This document shows positions 17,655 to 26,026 of a stretch of DNA of 64,000 nt, one piece after another. The translations under genes and the position numbers were made by a program. Within the stretch, counting starts at the first letter, position 1, and each line of letters opens with the position of its first letter. Below the pieces are notes generated by a model that was not told the origin of the DNA, did no database searches, and saw nothing but the letters and a program-made list of their open reading frames with translations. Source of the stretch: WVXP01 sp964348095 (lineage in GTDB: Bacteria > Desulfobacterota > BSN033 > WVXP01); the NCBI GenBank assembly GCA_964348095.1, contig CAYGBK010000065.1, positions 71,309 to 135,308 on the forward strand, read 5' to 3'.

Positions 17655-19193
17655 CTATCCTCCATCTGAGGCTGTTACTTCACCCACCTTATCCCTTTTC
17701 AAATGGTCAGGTAAAATATCACGGCTGAGGACATCAGCTTCTGTTTCCTGCCGCCGGATGATCAAGGCCTGGTCACCATTCACCAGTACGGTCGCCGGCC
17801 GGGGCATGGCATTGAAGTTACTCATAGAGACCTCCTGATATGCCCCCGTGTCGAATACAGCGAGGATATCTCCAACCTGGACATCGGGGATGCGCACCGT
17901 CGGCATTAATCGGTCGCCGTAACAACTCCGTCCGATGATATCTGCCCTATCAATCATGTCTGAGTCGACTTTGTTGGCGAATACATAATCGTGGAGGTGG
18001 TGTTCGTAGCGTCCACCAGTGAACCAGAATTCCGTTGTATCCACGACGACAAGGTTCCAACAAATGGGGGTTGTCATACGTTTAATGTTTTTGACCGTTG
18101 TTAAATGGATTCCCGCATTACCGTGGATCGCCCGTCCGGGTTCAATTTGGAGCAAGAGACCCTTCGGATCGATGCCGTACTTTGGCAACTCCCTCCGAAG
18201 AGTGGCCGTGCACGCATCGGCATACTCCTCAATGCTCGGAGCGGGCTTTTGATTCGGCTTTTTTGTGATACTGTCAATCAGTTTCGCCAGTGCTTTGTAA
18301 CGCCCATTCGAGCCGAGGACCTTGAGCCCTGTTGAAAGTGCATAAAGTGCTGCCAACTGAAGAGGCTCACTATAATCCGTGACCGCATTGAAGGGGTCCC
18401 TGGGTACGGCGAAGCCGCCGCCAATGTCGATCTCCTGTGGCTGAAAACCACCCAATGCTTGGCATACCTTCCCGATCTCTCCTGCAAACGCCTTCATCTG
18501 CTCTTCCCAGTATCGCGTTGAGGGATCATGCCGACCGTGATGTTCGTGAAAACCGACTAACTCGACGTTTTTTATCTTGAGAAGCCGGGGTCCAACGACC
18601 ATGATCTGTTCGAACGAGAGTCCACCCTTATACGCCATGGCGGCGATATCCGTTGGAACCAGCCCCTCTGCCACAAAGCCGCTATGATGGGTAAAACCCG
18701 AGATCGCTGGTTTTAGGCGAAGCCGCACTTTCGCTACTCTGTTGAGCTCTTTCGATGCCTTCTCAATAGTATCAACCTCTTCGACGCTGTCGATGGTAAT
18801 GCGTACACCTTCCCGAATACTTCTGACAATATGATCTTCGTCTTTCGGCACCCCGTTGACTGAAATAAACTGAGGATCGAAACCAGCCTCTAACGCGACG
18901 GTGAGCTCCCCCGAGGAATAGATATCGCAACCGCAACCTTCATCAGCTAGAATTCGCTGCACCGCAGAGATCCAGTTCGCCTTTGCAGCCGGCAATACCT
19001 TCACCGGCCCATCTGGCCAGCCCTGGTTAAATGCCTCCTGAAAACGGCGGACGTTTCGACGGATTTGATTCTCAGATAGCACAAAGAGCGGCGAACCGAA
19101 TTGATGGATCAGATCAACAGTATCGCACTCCTCGATGAAAAGATGTCCATTCCGGGTCGACAGGCAATCGTCCAAGCGGGTAGGGGCAGTCAT
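17655..19193 (-). CDS. PLP-dependent type III decarboxylase (DAP/Orn decarboxylase-like)
   Basis: 512 residues of the fold-type III (alanine-racemase-like barrel) decarboxylases. K71 in LPAAKANW is the expected PLP lysine. IDIGGGFAVP (about 260) and EPGRAIHGNAG (about 354) are phosphate-binding motifs. RSCYGDRLMP (about 426) occupies the place of the catalytic CxSxD loop, and DTGAYQEVSMSNFNAMPRP is the C-terminal signature. It is longer than LysA and lacks an adjacent lysine-pathway gene, so a substrate other than meso-diaminopimelate is quite possible. GGGAGG precedes the ATG, and the stop is TAG. Confidence 0.85.
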   Translation of the reverse strand: MTAPTRLDDCLSTRNGHLFIEECDTVDLIHQFGSPLFVLSENQIRRNVRRFQEAFNQGWPDGPVKVLPAAKANWISAVQRILADEGCGCDIYSSGELTVALEAGFDPQFISVNGVPKDEDHIVRSIREGVRITIDSVEEVDTIEKASKELNRVAKVRLRLKPAISGFTHHSGFVAEGLVPTDIAAMAYKGGLSFEQIMVVGPRLLKIKNVELVGFHEHHGRHDPSTRYWEEQMKAFAGEIGKVCQALGGFQPQEIDIGGGFAVPRDPFNAVTDYSEPLQLAALYALSTGLKVLGSNGRYKALAKLIDSITKKPNQKPAPSIEEYADACTATLRRELPKYGIDPKGLLLQIEPGRAIHGNAGIHLTTVKNIKRMTTPICWNLVVVDTTEFWFTGGRYEHHLHDYVFANKVDSDMIDRADIIGRSCYGDRLMPTVRIPDVQVGDILAVFDTGAYQEVSMSNFNAMPRPATVLVNGDQALIIRRQETEADVLSRDILPDHLKRDKVGEVTASDGG

Positions 19194-19397
19194 TTTTTCG
19201 CCTCCCTTCGCAGGGGGTGGGGTCGTCTAAATTGAGGTTCTACCCTGTGTGTCCTCGTGATTATCTTTTCTCTGGATCCAATGTGCCACGACCGATCTGA
19301 CCAAGTCGACCAAGGTGCACCCGAAACCTGTTATCACCTGAGGTCTCGAGACGGTTCACACTCCGCCTGAACACGTCAGCCCGTAAAGACGCGACAC

Positions 19398-20309
19398 CTA
19401 TCCTGTGGTTGGTGGTCTGCGCACTTGTTCTAACTCTTCGAGCGACCGTGGCCAGTCTTTCTTGAGCAGCCGTGACAGTGCCCGGTCTGCGAGCAGCCTA
19501 CCGCCGGTTTGGCAACGAGGGCAGTAATTCGTTTCATTGGTTGCGTAGCGAATACGTTGAACCGGCGCGCCACAGTCTGGACAGGGGTTGCCATATCGCC
19601 CGTGAACCTTCATGCCATCTCGAAAGGCTGTCACTTTCTCGGGGAATCCCTCCCCTGCGTCGATCCGCAATCTATCAATCCATTCTATGAGGGTTTCTCG
19701 TGTGGCGTGGTAAAGCCGCTCGATTTTCTTAGCCCCTAGCTTCTGCGATAGAGCCACCGGAGAAAGTCTCGCCCGATGGAGGATCTCGTCAGAATAGGCG
19801 TTCCCGATTCCACTGAGCAGCCGTGGATCTGTAAGGGCTCGCTTAATGGTATGATTCTTACGTGTAATGGCCGCGTGGAAGGTCTCGAGATTTGCCTCGA
19901 GAACCTCGAGCCCCCCTGGATCATGGGTGTGGAGTCCGTCTTTCCCGTACACGAGATGAAGAGACGCCCGCTTCTTCGACCCAGCTTCAGTGAGGGTCAA
20001 AGTTCCGGTGCTGAAGTCAAACGCCACCAGCGACCGCTTGCCCAGCCGTGGTAAACCCTGTTCGTGCCAATGGAGGCGTCCCGCGATCATGAGATGAAGG
20101 ATCAGCCAGAGTTCGTCTTGAAGACCGATGGCGATCCGTTTCCCAAGACGGCGAAGCGCTTCAACCCTTTTGCCGCCGACCGTCGACATAGGGGGTTCGG
20201 CGGTTCGCAAAAGAAATGGGCTCCTCAGCCGGACATTCTGAAGGGTGTGGCCAAGGATACGCTTCTGAAGTGCTTCAATGTAGATCTCGATATCGGGCAG
20301 TTCGGGCAT
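19398..20309 (-). CDS. Fpg/Nei family DNA glycosylase
   Basis: 303 residues. It begins MPELPDIE, giving the catalytic N-terminal proline and E3 of the Fpg/Nei family of bifunctional base-excision glycosylases. The helix-two-turn-helix region (DPRLLSGIGNAYSDEILHRA) carries the conserved Asn used in DNA binding. The zinc finger is CPDC-(n)-CPRC near residues 245-265, followed by QTGGRLLADRALSRLLK, which contains the tip arginine. It is somewhat longer than Fpg because of a C-terminal extension. Whether it prefers oxidised purines (MutM) or pyrimidines (Nei) cannot be decided. The stop is TAG. Confidence 0.9.
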   Translation of the reverse strand: MPELPDIEIYIEALQKRILGHTLQNVRLRSPFLLRTAEPPMSTVGGKRVEALRRLGKRIAIGLQDELWLILHLMIAGRLHWHEQGLPRLGKRSLVAFDFSTGTLTLTEAGSKKRASLHLVYGKDGLHTHDPGGLEVLEANLETFHAAITRKNHTIKRALTDPRLLSGIGNAYSDEILHRARLSPVALSQKLGAKKIERLYHATRETLIEWIDRLRIDAGEGFPEKVTAFRDGMKVHGRYGNPCPDCGAPVQRIRYATNETNYCPRCQTGGRLLADRALSRLLKKDWPRSLEELEQVRRPPTTG

Positions 20310-20442
20310 CTGTGCTCGTTGTTCCCCGCGAATATGGTGGCGGTGTCCCAGCGATTGTTTTTCCCGATGGGTCTTGGGTGTTCCGCCTGCCCAGGCGAAA
20401 CAAAAAAATCAAAAACACAGGCGGCCCCAGAATCTCTGAGAT

Positions 20443-21060
20443 CTACCGATGAACTGCTGTGCCCCAGTAATTGAAGCATGCGGGCTTCCAGCCGGGAATA
20501 TACATAGTTTCCAGACGCTTTATGGCGAACCCGTTCTGTTCTATGAGAGATGGGATTGGACGGTTAAGGTGACATCCCCCGGCCAGTTTCTTCCAGATCG
20601 GGTTTATTCGATTCTGCCATCGTCGCACAGCCTTGTCAGGCGCGGCACCGTGCTCACAAAATATCAGCTCCCCACCCGGTTTGAGAACTCGCCCCACGTT
20701 CTCCAATGCACGTGCCACATCAGGAATGGTGCAGAGCGTGTACGTCACCAAAACGGTGTCCGCACTTCTATCGTCTAAGGGTATTTCCTCACCCGAACGC
20801 CTTATGAATTCAACATCAAAACCAACCCTTCGAGCCTGTATCTGAGCCATGGCGAGTGACTCTTTGGAGGGGTCTAACCCCCATACGTGTGTAACCTTGG
20901 CTTTGTCATAAAAGGGCAGATTCAAACCCGAACCTATTCCGATTTCCAATACCCGCCCTTGGGCTAGTGGGACGATCTTCTGGCGTTGCATCATCAAAGG
21001 CTTGGCACGACAGAGTATGTCCGTTAGCTTTGGTAGGATGTATTTTTCGTAAAACCCCAT
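20443..21060 (-). CDS. Class I SAM-dependent methyltransferase
   Basis: 205 residues. Motif I is VLEIGIGSGLNLPFY, followed by GLDPSKESLAMA, the acidic-loop region EEIPLDDRSADTVL and motif GRVLKPGGELIFCEHG. The family resembles small methyltransferases near UbiE/phospholipid N-methyltransferase proteins. The substrate is unknown. The ATG chosen (MGFYEKYILPKL) has GAGGAG eight bases upstream and matches the usual family start; a longer frame exists but lacks such a site. The stop is TAG. Confidence 0.85.
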   Translation of the reverse strand: MGFYEKYILPKLTDILCRAKPLMMQRQKIVPLAQGRVLEIGIGSGLNLPFYDKAKVTHVWGLDPSKESLAMAQIQARRVGFDVEFIRRSGEEIPLDDRSADTVLVTYTLCTIPDVARALENVGRVLKPGGELIFCEHGAAPDKAVRRWQNRINPIWKKLAGGCHLNRPIPSLIEQNGFAIKRLETMYIPGWKPACFNYWGTAVHR

Positions 21061-21159
21061 CTGGCCTCTCCTCAAGCCATCTGCCAGGTCTTGACCTGGG
21101 TTTTTCATGTCTAGGAGGACGGCAATGGCCCTCTCAAACTGACCCATACCCGAACTTCT

Positions 21160-21489
21160 CTATTTTGAGGGCAGTTTCGCTACGAACTCCTTGGCCTTTT
21201 TCAAACACCCCTCCAATTCCTGATCGCTCTTGAATCCGTCCCGTCCCACCATGACCCAGCCCTTCATAGGCCGTCCCGTGATGTCGAATGGCCTTACAAA
21301 GGGTGATTCCAGCTCGGTCTCGGCGTCTTTCTCACCGAGTCGAAGGATGAGGAAATCCTTATACACCCCGCAAAACATGTTTCCCTTCAAGAGATGGCAC
21401 ACGCCCCCAAACATCCTCTTGTCCGTTGTGTCTTTCCAACCCGACGCAATTCGCTTGATCCGGGCTTCGATTTCTTCGTTGTATGGCAT
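21160..21489 (-). CDS. TfoX/Sxy family protein
   Basis: 109 residues corresponding to the TfoX N-terminal domain: DKRMFGGVCHLLKGNMFCGV, then DFLILRLGEKDA and GRPMKGWVMVG. Isolated TfoX-N proteins are common and are not proven competence regulators; many are annotated as RNA methyltransferase-associated or unknown. GAGGTGAG precedes the ATG. It lies 99 bases upstream of the methyltransferase gene on the same strand. Confidence 0.85.
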   Translation of the reverse strand: MPYNEEIEARIKRIASGWKDTTDKRMFGGVCHLLKGNMFCGVYKDFLILRLGEKDAETELESPFVRPFDITGRPMKGWVMVGRDGFKSDQELEGCLKKAKEFVAKLPSK

Positions 21490-21743
21490 AGGCTCACCTC
21501 ACCATCTTTTTCGATGGCTATTAAAAGGTGAGCAGACTCTAAAGTCAAGCGGAATTCGATAGGAAGGGCCAGGCGAACCATTCCCGGGTCGGGTGACCTG
21601 GCGATTCACAAGAAGGCCTCTGTGGCGGAAGACCTCGCTGAATGGGTTGATCCCAGTTACGACAACGTGGTACATAGTCACTGGGACGAACTCCTTGGCG
21701 CTGCGATTAAGAGGATCAAAATTGTCAAAATTCGGGTGCGCTG

Positions 21744-22142
21744 ATGGCTCACAGTGACAAACCCACTTCTCCGACCCAATCGGATACCGCAACAGATCAA
21801 GTCTCACCGGACCCCGATAAGGAGCGGACCGGGGGTGTTGCGGCGGCAGGACGTTGGGATGCGCTGGCCGTGGGGATTACGGCATTCATTGTTGCCTTTG
21901 TTGGGGCCATTGTGGTTCTCAGCATTCCTTATGCTATTCTCAGTGCTCCCCTGCCGCCCAGCGTGGATCGATTGGGTCTCTCAACCGAGATCACGCAGAA
22001 GTTTTTCTTTGAGCGTGCCTGGTATATTCTGGTACCTTCGATCCTGTTTGCATTGTGGATCGGTTTCACGTCGTATCGATGGGGGCTGAAGTCGATGCAG
22101 ACAGCCCCTGATGAGACCGAACCCGGCAAAAAGATCGGGTAA
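21744..22142 (+). CDS. Membrane protein at head of cbb3-type oxidase operon
   Basis: 132 residues with a hydrophilic N-terminus rich in Thr, Ser and Asp, then two membrane helices (about 41-67 and 92-110) separated by a loop with a PLPPSVDRLGLSTE segment. I do not recognise the family. Its position 26 bases before the catalytic subunit of a heme-copper oxidase, in the same direction, suggests an accessory subunit or assembly factor. The ribosome site is weak; the ATG overlaps a TGA in a TGATG arrangement with a short upstream frame of uncertain reality. Confidence 0.6.
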   Translation: MAHSDKPTSPTQSDTATDQVSPDPDKERTGGVAAAGRWDALAVGITAFIVAFVGAIVVLSIPYAILSAPLPPSVDRLGLSTEITQKFFFERAWYILVPSILFALWIGFTSYRWGLKSMQTAPDETEPGKKIG

Positions 22143-22168
22143 AATTCCGACCCAAAGAGGATGCGAAA

Positions 22169-23557
22169 TTGAGCCAACAGGAACGACAGGCTATCCTGGC
22201 TTACTTCTATTGCGCCATATTCTGGCTTCTCGTTCCAGCCCTGGCCGGGATCTTGATGGCCGCGTTCCTTTCCACCCCATCTCTGCAAGAGTTCGTTCCA
22301 CAGCCCCTCAAAGGAGTCCTGAATTTCGGCCGCCTGAGGCCGATGCATTCCAATACGCTTATTTTCGGGTGGCTTTCCATGGCATATGCTGGGGCTATGC
22401 TCTATATTACCAGGCGCCTGACAGGGGTCTCCCTTTTCAGTCCCGGACTTGCCCGGGTGGCCCTATGGCTGTGGAACCTTCTGATCGCTCTAGCGGCCAT
22501 CACTCTGCTTGTTGGCATGAACCAGGGGCGTGAATATGCCGAGATGATCTGGCCCCTGGACCTGCTCTTTCTGGTTGTCATTGGCTTGCTGGGAATAAAC
22601 ATCTGGGGCACCGTCGCCCGTCGACGAGAACCCAAGCTGTACGTCAGCATCTGGAACTTTATGGCCGCCACCTTGATTCTCATTCCCGTCTATGCAATCG
22701 GCAACAAGATCTGGGACCCAACCGGGGCCTACACCGGCATGAATGATAACATCATCAACTATTTCTACGTCCACAACCTCTTCAATGCCTGGTTTACCAC
22801 CGGCGGCATCGGTTTGGCTCTTTACCTGCTGCCTCGGTTGACAAATAAACCCCTTTACAGCCATGCCCTGGCCATGTGGGGATTGTGGAGCGTCTGGACA
22901 GGTCAGCACCATCAACTTTGGGGCCCGGCCCCGGATTGGCTCGAAATTTTGACAGTGGTATTCAGTGTTCTGGCTGTTGTTCCAACGACGGCCTTTATGT
23001 GGAATTTCTACCAGACGATGAAGTACCGCTGGCTGCGAGTTGGGCAGGATGTGGCGGTGCGGTTTTTTGTGGTGGGCGCGATCTTCTGGGGATTCACCTG
23101 CATCCAAGGGATCGCCCAGTCGTTACGCACCTTTAGCCTCTACGTGCACTTTACTAACTGGGTGGTTTCCCATTCCCATCTGGCTTTTGTGGCCGACTAT
23201 TCCCTCTGGGCCTTTTCCCTGGTCTACCTGATCGTTCCGGAATTGCTGAAACGCCCCATTTACAGCCGTATTCTTGCTGAGTGGCACTTCTGGCTGACCC
23301 TGGTGGGGCTGATGATTTTCATGGCCAGCCTCTGGCTGGCAGGTTTGGTCCAGGGTCAGCACTGGCTGGCTGGAGGGATCCGATTTCTGGACACGACCCA
23401 GGCCATGTATCCCTACTTTACCTGGCGGTTATTTGGTGGGCTCATGATATTTGTGGGCCAGGTCGTGTTTGCTTATAACATCTGGAAGACAGGAGCAGAG
23501 AGCGTGCCTTCCCGGAAAGGCTGGGTGCCCCTGGGTGCGCGGGTGCCCCAGGGTTAA
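22169..23557 (+). CDS. ccoN: cbb3-type cytochrome c oxidase subunit I
   Basis: 462 residues and 12 membrane helices. It is the catalytic subunit reducing oxygen to water in the inner membrane. Heme and copper ligands are visible: H60 in RPMHSNT (low-spin heme), YVHNLFNAWFTTG and TGQHHQLWGP (CuB histidines), and VVSHSHLAF (paired heme histidines). The motif set is of the C-type (cbb3) family. The start is TTG with GAGGA nine bases before it; no ATG is better placed. It sits in a tight operon with the CcoO-like subunit 15 bases downstream. Confidence 0.92.
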   Translation: MSQQERQAILAYFYCAIFWLLVPALAGILMAAFLSTPSLQEFVPQPLKGVLNFGRLRPMHSNTLIFGWLSMAYAGAMLYITRRLTGVSLFSPGLARVALWLWNLLIALAAITLLVGMNQGREYAEMIWPLDLLFLVVIGLLGINIWGTVARRREPKLYVSIWNFMAATLILIPVYAIGNKIWDPTGAYTGMNDNIINYFYVHNLFNAWFTTGGIGLALYLLPRLTNKPLYSHALAMWGLWSVWTGQHHQLWGPAPDWLEILTVVFSVLAVVPTTAFMWNFYQTMKYRWLRVGQDVAVRFFVVGAIFWGFTCIQGIAQSLRTFSLYVHFTNWVVSHSHLAFVADYSLWAFSLVYLIVPELLKRPIYSRILAEWHFWLTLVGLMIFMASLWLAGLVQGQHWLAGGIRFLDTTQAMYPYFTWRLFGGLMIFVGQVVFAYNIWKTGAESVPSRKGWVPLGARVPQG

Positions 23558-23572
23558 GGAGGACGCAACACG

Positions 23573-24070
23573 GTGCGTTGGAGAATCGATCAACAGGGTC
23601 TGCCCTATTTGATCACCGGTTCACTGGTGGCCTTGATTCTGGGTATTATCGTAACCATCTTGATTCCAGCCCTTGGAGAACCGGATCCCACTGACCTGGC
23701 TCACCAATACACTGAAAGCGAGTTGCTGGGCCGGCTGGTCTATCAGCGCGAAGGGTGCTGGTACTGCCATACCCAACAGGTCCGCCCACCAGAGGTTGGT
23801 ATTGGAACCATCCAGGTCAAGGGAGACATCGGTCCTGCCTCCTCGGCCGGTGACTATGCCTTCCAGAAGCCTGTCTACTGGGGGACCGAGCGTCAGGGAC
23901 CGGATTTATCTCACGTTGCCAGTCGTCCCTACGGCTCAGTCAAGGAATGGCACATTCTGCATTTCAAGGACCCGGCCTTGGTGAGTCCGGGAACCCTGAT
24001 GCCTTCGTATGCCCATCTTCCGGAGGCTGATGTCGAGGCACTGGCGGCCTATCTGTTGACCCTAAAATAG
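23573..24070 (+). CDS. ccoO: cbb3-type oxidase monoheme cytochrome c subunit (CcoO-like)
   Basis: 165 residues. An N-terminal membrane anchor (LITGSLVALILGIIVTILIP) precedes a periplasmic cytochrome c domain with heme motif GCWYCHTQQVRP and an axial-ligand candidate in GTLMPSYAHL. CWYCHTQQVRP is characteristic of CcoO. The protein is shorter than most CcoO proteins, so this is a compact form. The start is GTG after AAGGAGG. It would pass electrons from soluble cytochrome c or a quinol-oxidising complex to CcoN. Confidence 0.88.
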   Translation: MRWRIDQQGLPYLITGSLVALILGIIVTILIPALGEPDPTDLAHQYTESELLGRLVYQREGCWYCHTQQVRPPEVGIGTIQVKGDIGPASSAGDYAFQKPVYWGTERQGPDLSHVASRPYGSVKEWHILHFKDPALVSPGTLMPSYAHLPEADVEALAAYLLTLK

Positions 24071-24080
24071 GAGTGACAGG

Positions 24081-24242
24081 ATGATTTTTCCGGCGACTTG
24101 GTTGGTCTGGATCACTGTAGCGCTTATTCTGGCCCTTTTCTGGGGCGCCTATTTCATCGCCCGCGCCAGTGGCCACTTTGACGACCTGGAGCAGGTAAAG
24201 TACAAGGTACTGGAGGAGAGCCTGGAGAATGAGAAGGAATGA
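24081..24242 (+). CDS. ccoS: CcoS-like cbb3 oxidase assembly protein
   Basis: 53 residues. One N-terminal membrane helix (WLVWITVALILALFWGAYFI) is followed by ARASGHFDDLEQVKYKVLEE. The SGxFDDLE element after a single helix is the signature of CcoS, needed for cofactor insertion in cbb3 oxidases. AGGAGTGACAGG precedes the ATG, 10 bases after the ccoO stop. Its end overlaps the next gene by 14 bases. Confidence 0.75.
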   Translation: MIFPATWLVWITVALILALFWGAYFIARASGHFDDLEQVKYKVLEESLENEKE

Positions 24243-24468
24243 AATCCAAGAATTTGCTGAAGACGTCAGGGTAGGTCCCGCCGTGCGGCCGCGCTGGATA
24301 ACCATCCTGGCTTACTGCCTGGTGATTTGGGGACTGGGGTACTTCATCTGGACAGCCAGCGGTGGAGGGCTGGACGGACCTAATTTGGTCATTTGGGCAT
24401 TGCTGGCATTTTGGCTCGTATACACGCCGTTAGCGGTGTATAAGAAATGGTTTGCTATCCGGCTGTGA
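24229..24468 (+). CDS. Small two-helix membrane protein of the cbb3 operon
   Basis: 79 residues with two membrane helices (ITILAYCLVIWGLGYFIWT and LVIWALLAFWLVYTPLAVY). The first helix with the preceding RPRW resembles the N-terminal anchor of CcoP, but there is no heme motif. It may be a heme-free CcoP/CcoQ-like subunit; that is inference. It overlaps the ccoS-like gene and ends the operon. Confidence 0.6.
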   Translation: MRRNEIQEFAEDVRVGPAVRPRWITILAYCLVIWGLGYFIWTASGGGLDGPNLVIWALLAFWLVYTPLAVYKKWFAIRL

Positions 24469-24764
24469 ACCGGATAATGGGGGAGCCCCGTGGTGTGACT
24501 GCAGGAGCGACAAACAAGGGAATTTGACACACAGATCAGCTGATCTCCTGTCAGATTTCAGAGTGTATTCGCCTGCCATTTAGAAAGCCATAATACTCTC
24601 TATCAACTGATTCAATCAACTTTATCTCCGTGAAAGCGAGCGTTTTCATCCTCAAGTGGGATCCCACACTGACTGTTATTCTCAAATTCTAGTTTCAAGT
24701 GAATCTGCCGACCCTTTTTCCCTTTGGTGAACGCGACAGGAGACGCCAGGAGAAAACTCAAAAA

Positions 24765-24773
24765 TGATATAAT
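24765..24773 (+). promoter_or_regulatory. Extended -10 promoter of the oxidoreductase-selenoprotein operon
   Basis: TGATATAAT, a perfect TGn plus TATAAT element; no good -35 is visible, as expected for extended -10 promoters. Start predicted near 24780, giving a 90-base leader. Confidence 0.5.
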
Positions 24774-24799
24774 TGTCCAAAATCTACTGAAGATTTTAT

Positions 24800-24832
24800 G
24801 CCCCTAAGTCGAGGGGCTCCGAAAAGCCGGAG
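24800..24832 (+). ncRNA. Structured mRNA leader with two adjacent hairpins
   Basis: In the 90-base leader, GCCCCT-aagtcg-AGGGGC is followed immediately by CTCCG-aaaagc-CGGAG. The tandem layout superficially recalls mini-ykkC, but the ACGR loops of that class are absent. It could be a regulatory leader of unknown type or chance folding. Confidence 0.3.
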
Positions 24833-24870
24833 TCCGCTGAAGACAATGATATGAGGAGGCAGGGGTCGAC

Positions 24871-26007
24871 ATGACTGGGGATAGACCCAAAAGACGCCTC
24901 GTCTTTGTCGGCGGGGGACACGTTCACCTGCTTTCATTAAAGAATATCGGCCGTTTCCTGGATGGGGGTGCCGAGGTTACGGTGATTGCCCCGGACCGAT
25001 TTCACTACTATTCGGGCATGGGCCCAGGAATGGTTTCACGCATCTACGAGCCAGAGCAGGTGCGGTTCAACATTCAAAAGATGGTCGAATCCCGTGGAGG
25101 GTCGTTTGTTAAAGACAAAGTGGCCTCAGTTGATGCACCTGAAAAAGAACTTACCCTGGCGGGTGGAGAGAAAGTGTTTTACGACCTCCTCTCTTTCAAT
25201 ATAGGAAGCTATGTGCCGATGGACCGTATCGAGGGTGCCGAAAAAGGAGCGATTCCTGTAAAGCCGATCGAGAACCTGGAAAAAGCCCGACGGGCCATAT
25301 TGGAGGGTTTTCAGAGAGGGATTCCCAAAGTTCTTATAGTTGGTGCTGGTCCTGCGGGTGTTGAACTGGCTGGTAATATTTGGCGATTGGCCTGCAGTCA
25401 GGATGGCTATGGGGAGATCACTTTGGCGAGTTCCAGAGACCGGGTTCTGCCGGAGCTCCCCCAAAAGGCGAGTTCTCTTGCCCAGGAGTCTCTCTCTCAA
25501 CGGGGGATACATATCCGCTCCAACTTTCGCGTGGTTAATCTAAGCCAGGGAAGGGCCCGTTCCAAATATGGTGAAGAAGTCCGGTACGATGTGGCTATTC
25601 TGACAATTGGGATCATGCCCCAGAGGATTTTCGGCAATTCTGGATTGGAAACGGCAGCAGACGGCGCGCTCCTGGTAAACAACTACCTTCAGAGCACGAG
25701 CTCCCCGGATGTCTTTGGAGGCGGAGACTGTATCGCCATCCATGGAAGCCGAGTGGACCGGGTCGGTGTCTATGCCGTGCGGGAGGCGCCGATTCTTTTC
25801 AACAATCTCTTGGCGAGACTAGAGGGAAAGCCGCTCAAGGCCTTTAAGCCGCAGAAACGATACCTTTTGATACTCAACCTCGGAGACGGCTCGGGTCTCT
25901 TTGTCCGAGGGTCTTGGGTGTGGAAAGGGAAACTGGCATTTGCCTTCAAGAGCTTTCTCGATCGACGGTTCATGTCAAACTTCCAGGTTTCGGGAGAAAC
26001 GGGATGA
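24871..26007 (+). CDS. FAD/NAD(P)-dependent oxidoreductase of the SelD-associated/NDH-2 type
   Basis: 378 residues of the two-dinucleotide-binding-domain flavoprotein family. The FAD motif is RLVFVGGGHVHLLSL, the NAD(P) motif VLIVGAGPAGVELAG and the late FAD motif DVFGGGDCIAI. The N-terminal VGGGHVH and HYYSGMGPGMVSRIY closely resemble the oxidoreductase domain that is fused to selenophosphate synthetase (SelD) in many organisms; other relatives are NDH-2 and sulfide:quinone reductase. It lacks the paired redox cysteines of true SQR. Its stop is 19 bases before the Sec-rhodanese gene, so the two are co-transcribed and may act in sequence in sulfur or selenium redox chemistry. GAGGAGG precedes the ATG. 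Confidence 0.82.
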   Translation: MTGDRPKRRLVFVGGGHVHLLSLKNIGRFLDGGAEVTVIAPDRFHYYSGMGPGMVSRIYEPEQVRFNIQKMVESRGGSFVKDKVASVDAPEKELTLAGGEKVFYDLLSFNIGSYVPMDRIEGAEKGAIPVKPIENLEKARRAILEGFQRGIPKVLIVGAGPAGVELAGNIWRLACSQDGYGEITLASSRDRVLPELPQKASSLAQESLSQRGIHIRSNFRVVNLSQGRARSKYGEEVRYDVAILTIGIMPQRIFGNSGLETAADGALLVNNYLQSTSSPDVFGGGDCIAIHGSRVDRVGVYAVREAPILFNNLLARLEGKPLKAFKPQKRYLLILNLGDGSGLFVRGSWVWKGKLAFAFKSFLDRRFMSNFQVSGETG

Positions 26008-26026
26008 CTGGATTGGAGGAGGCAGG

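Larger units (their letters stand above)
24469..24870. other. Intergenic region between oxidase operon and oxidoreductase-selenoprotein operon
   Basis: 400 bases without a coding frame. It holds a 14-bp perfect palindrome AGATCAGCTGATCT (24533-24546), an extended -10 promoter element and a leader with two small hairpins (the last two listed separately). Confidence 0.5.

Noticed and set aside
21622..21744. Short frame ending in TGATG overlap with the oxidase operon
   Set aside because: It has only a GTG start without a ribosome site and no family similarity.
24533..24546. 14-bp palindrome AGATCAGCTGATCT as an operator
   Set aside because: It is far from the only promoter seen and unrepeated; a chance palindrome cannot be excluded.
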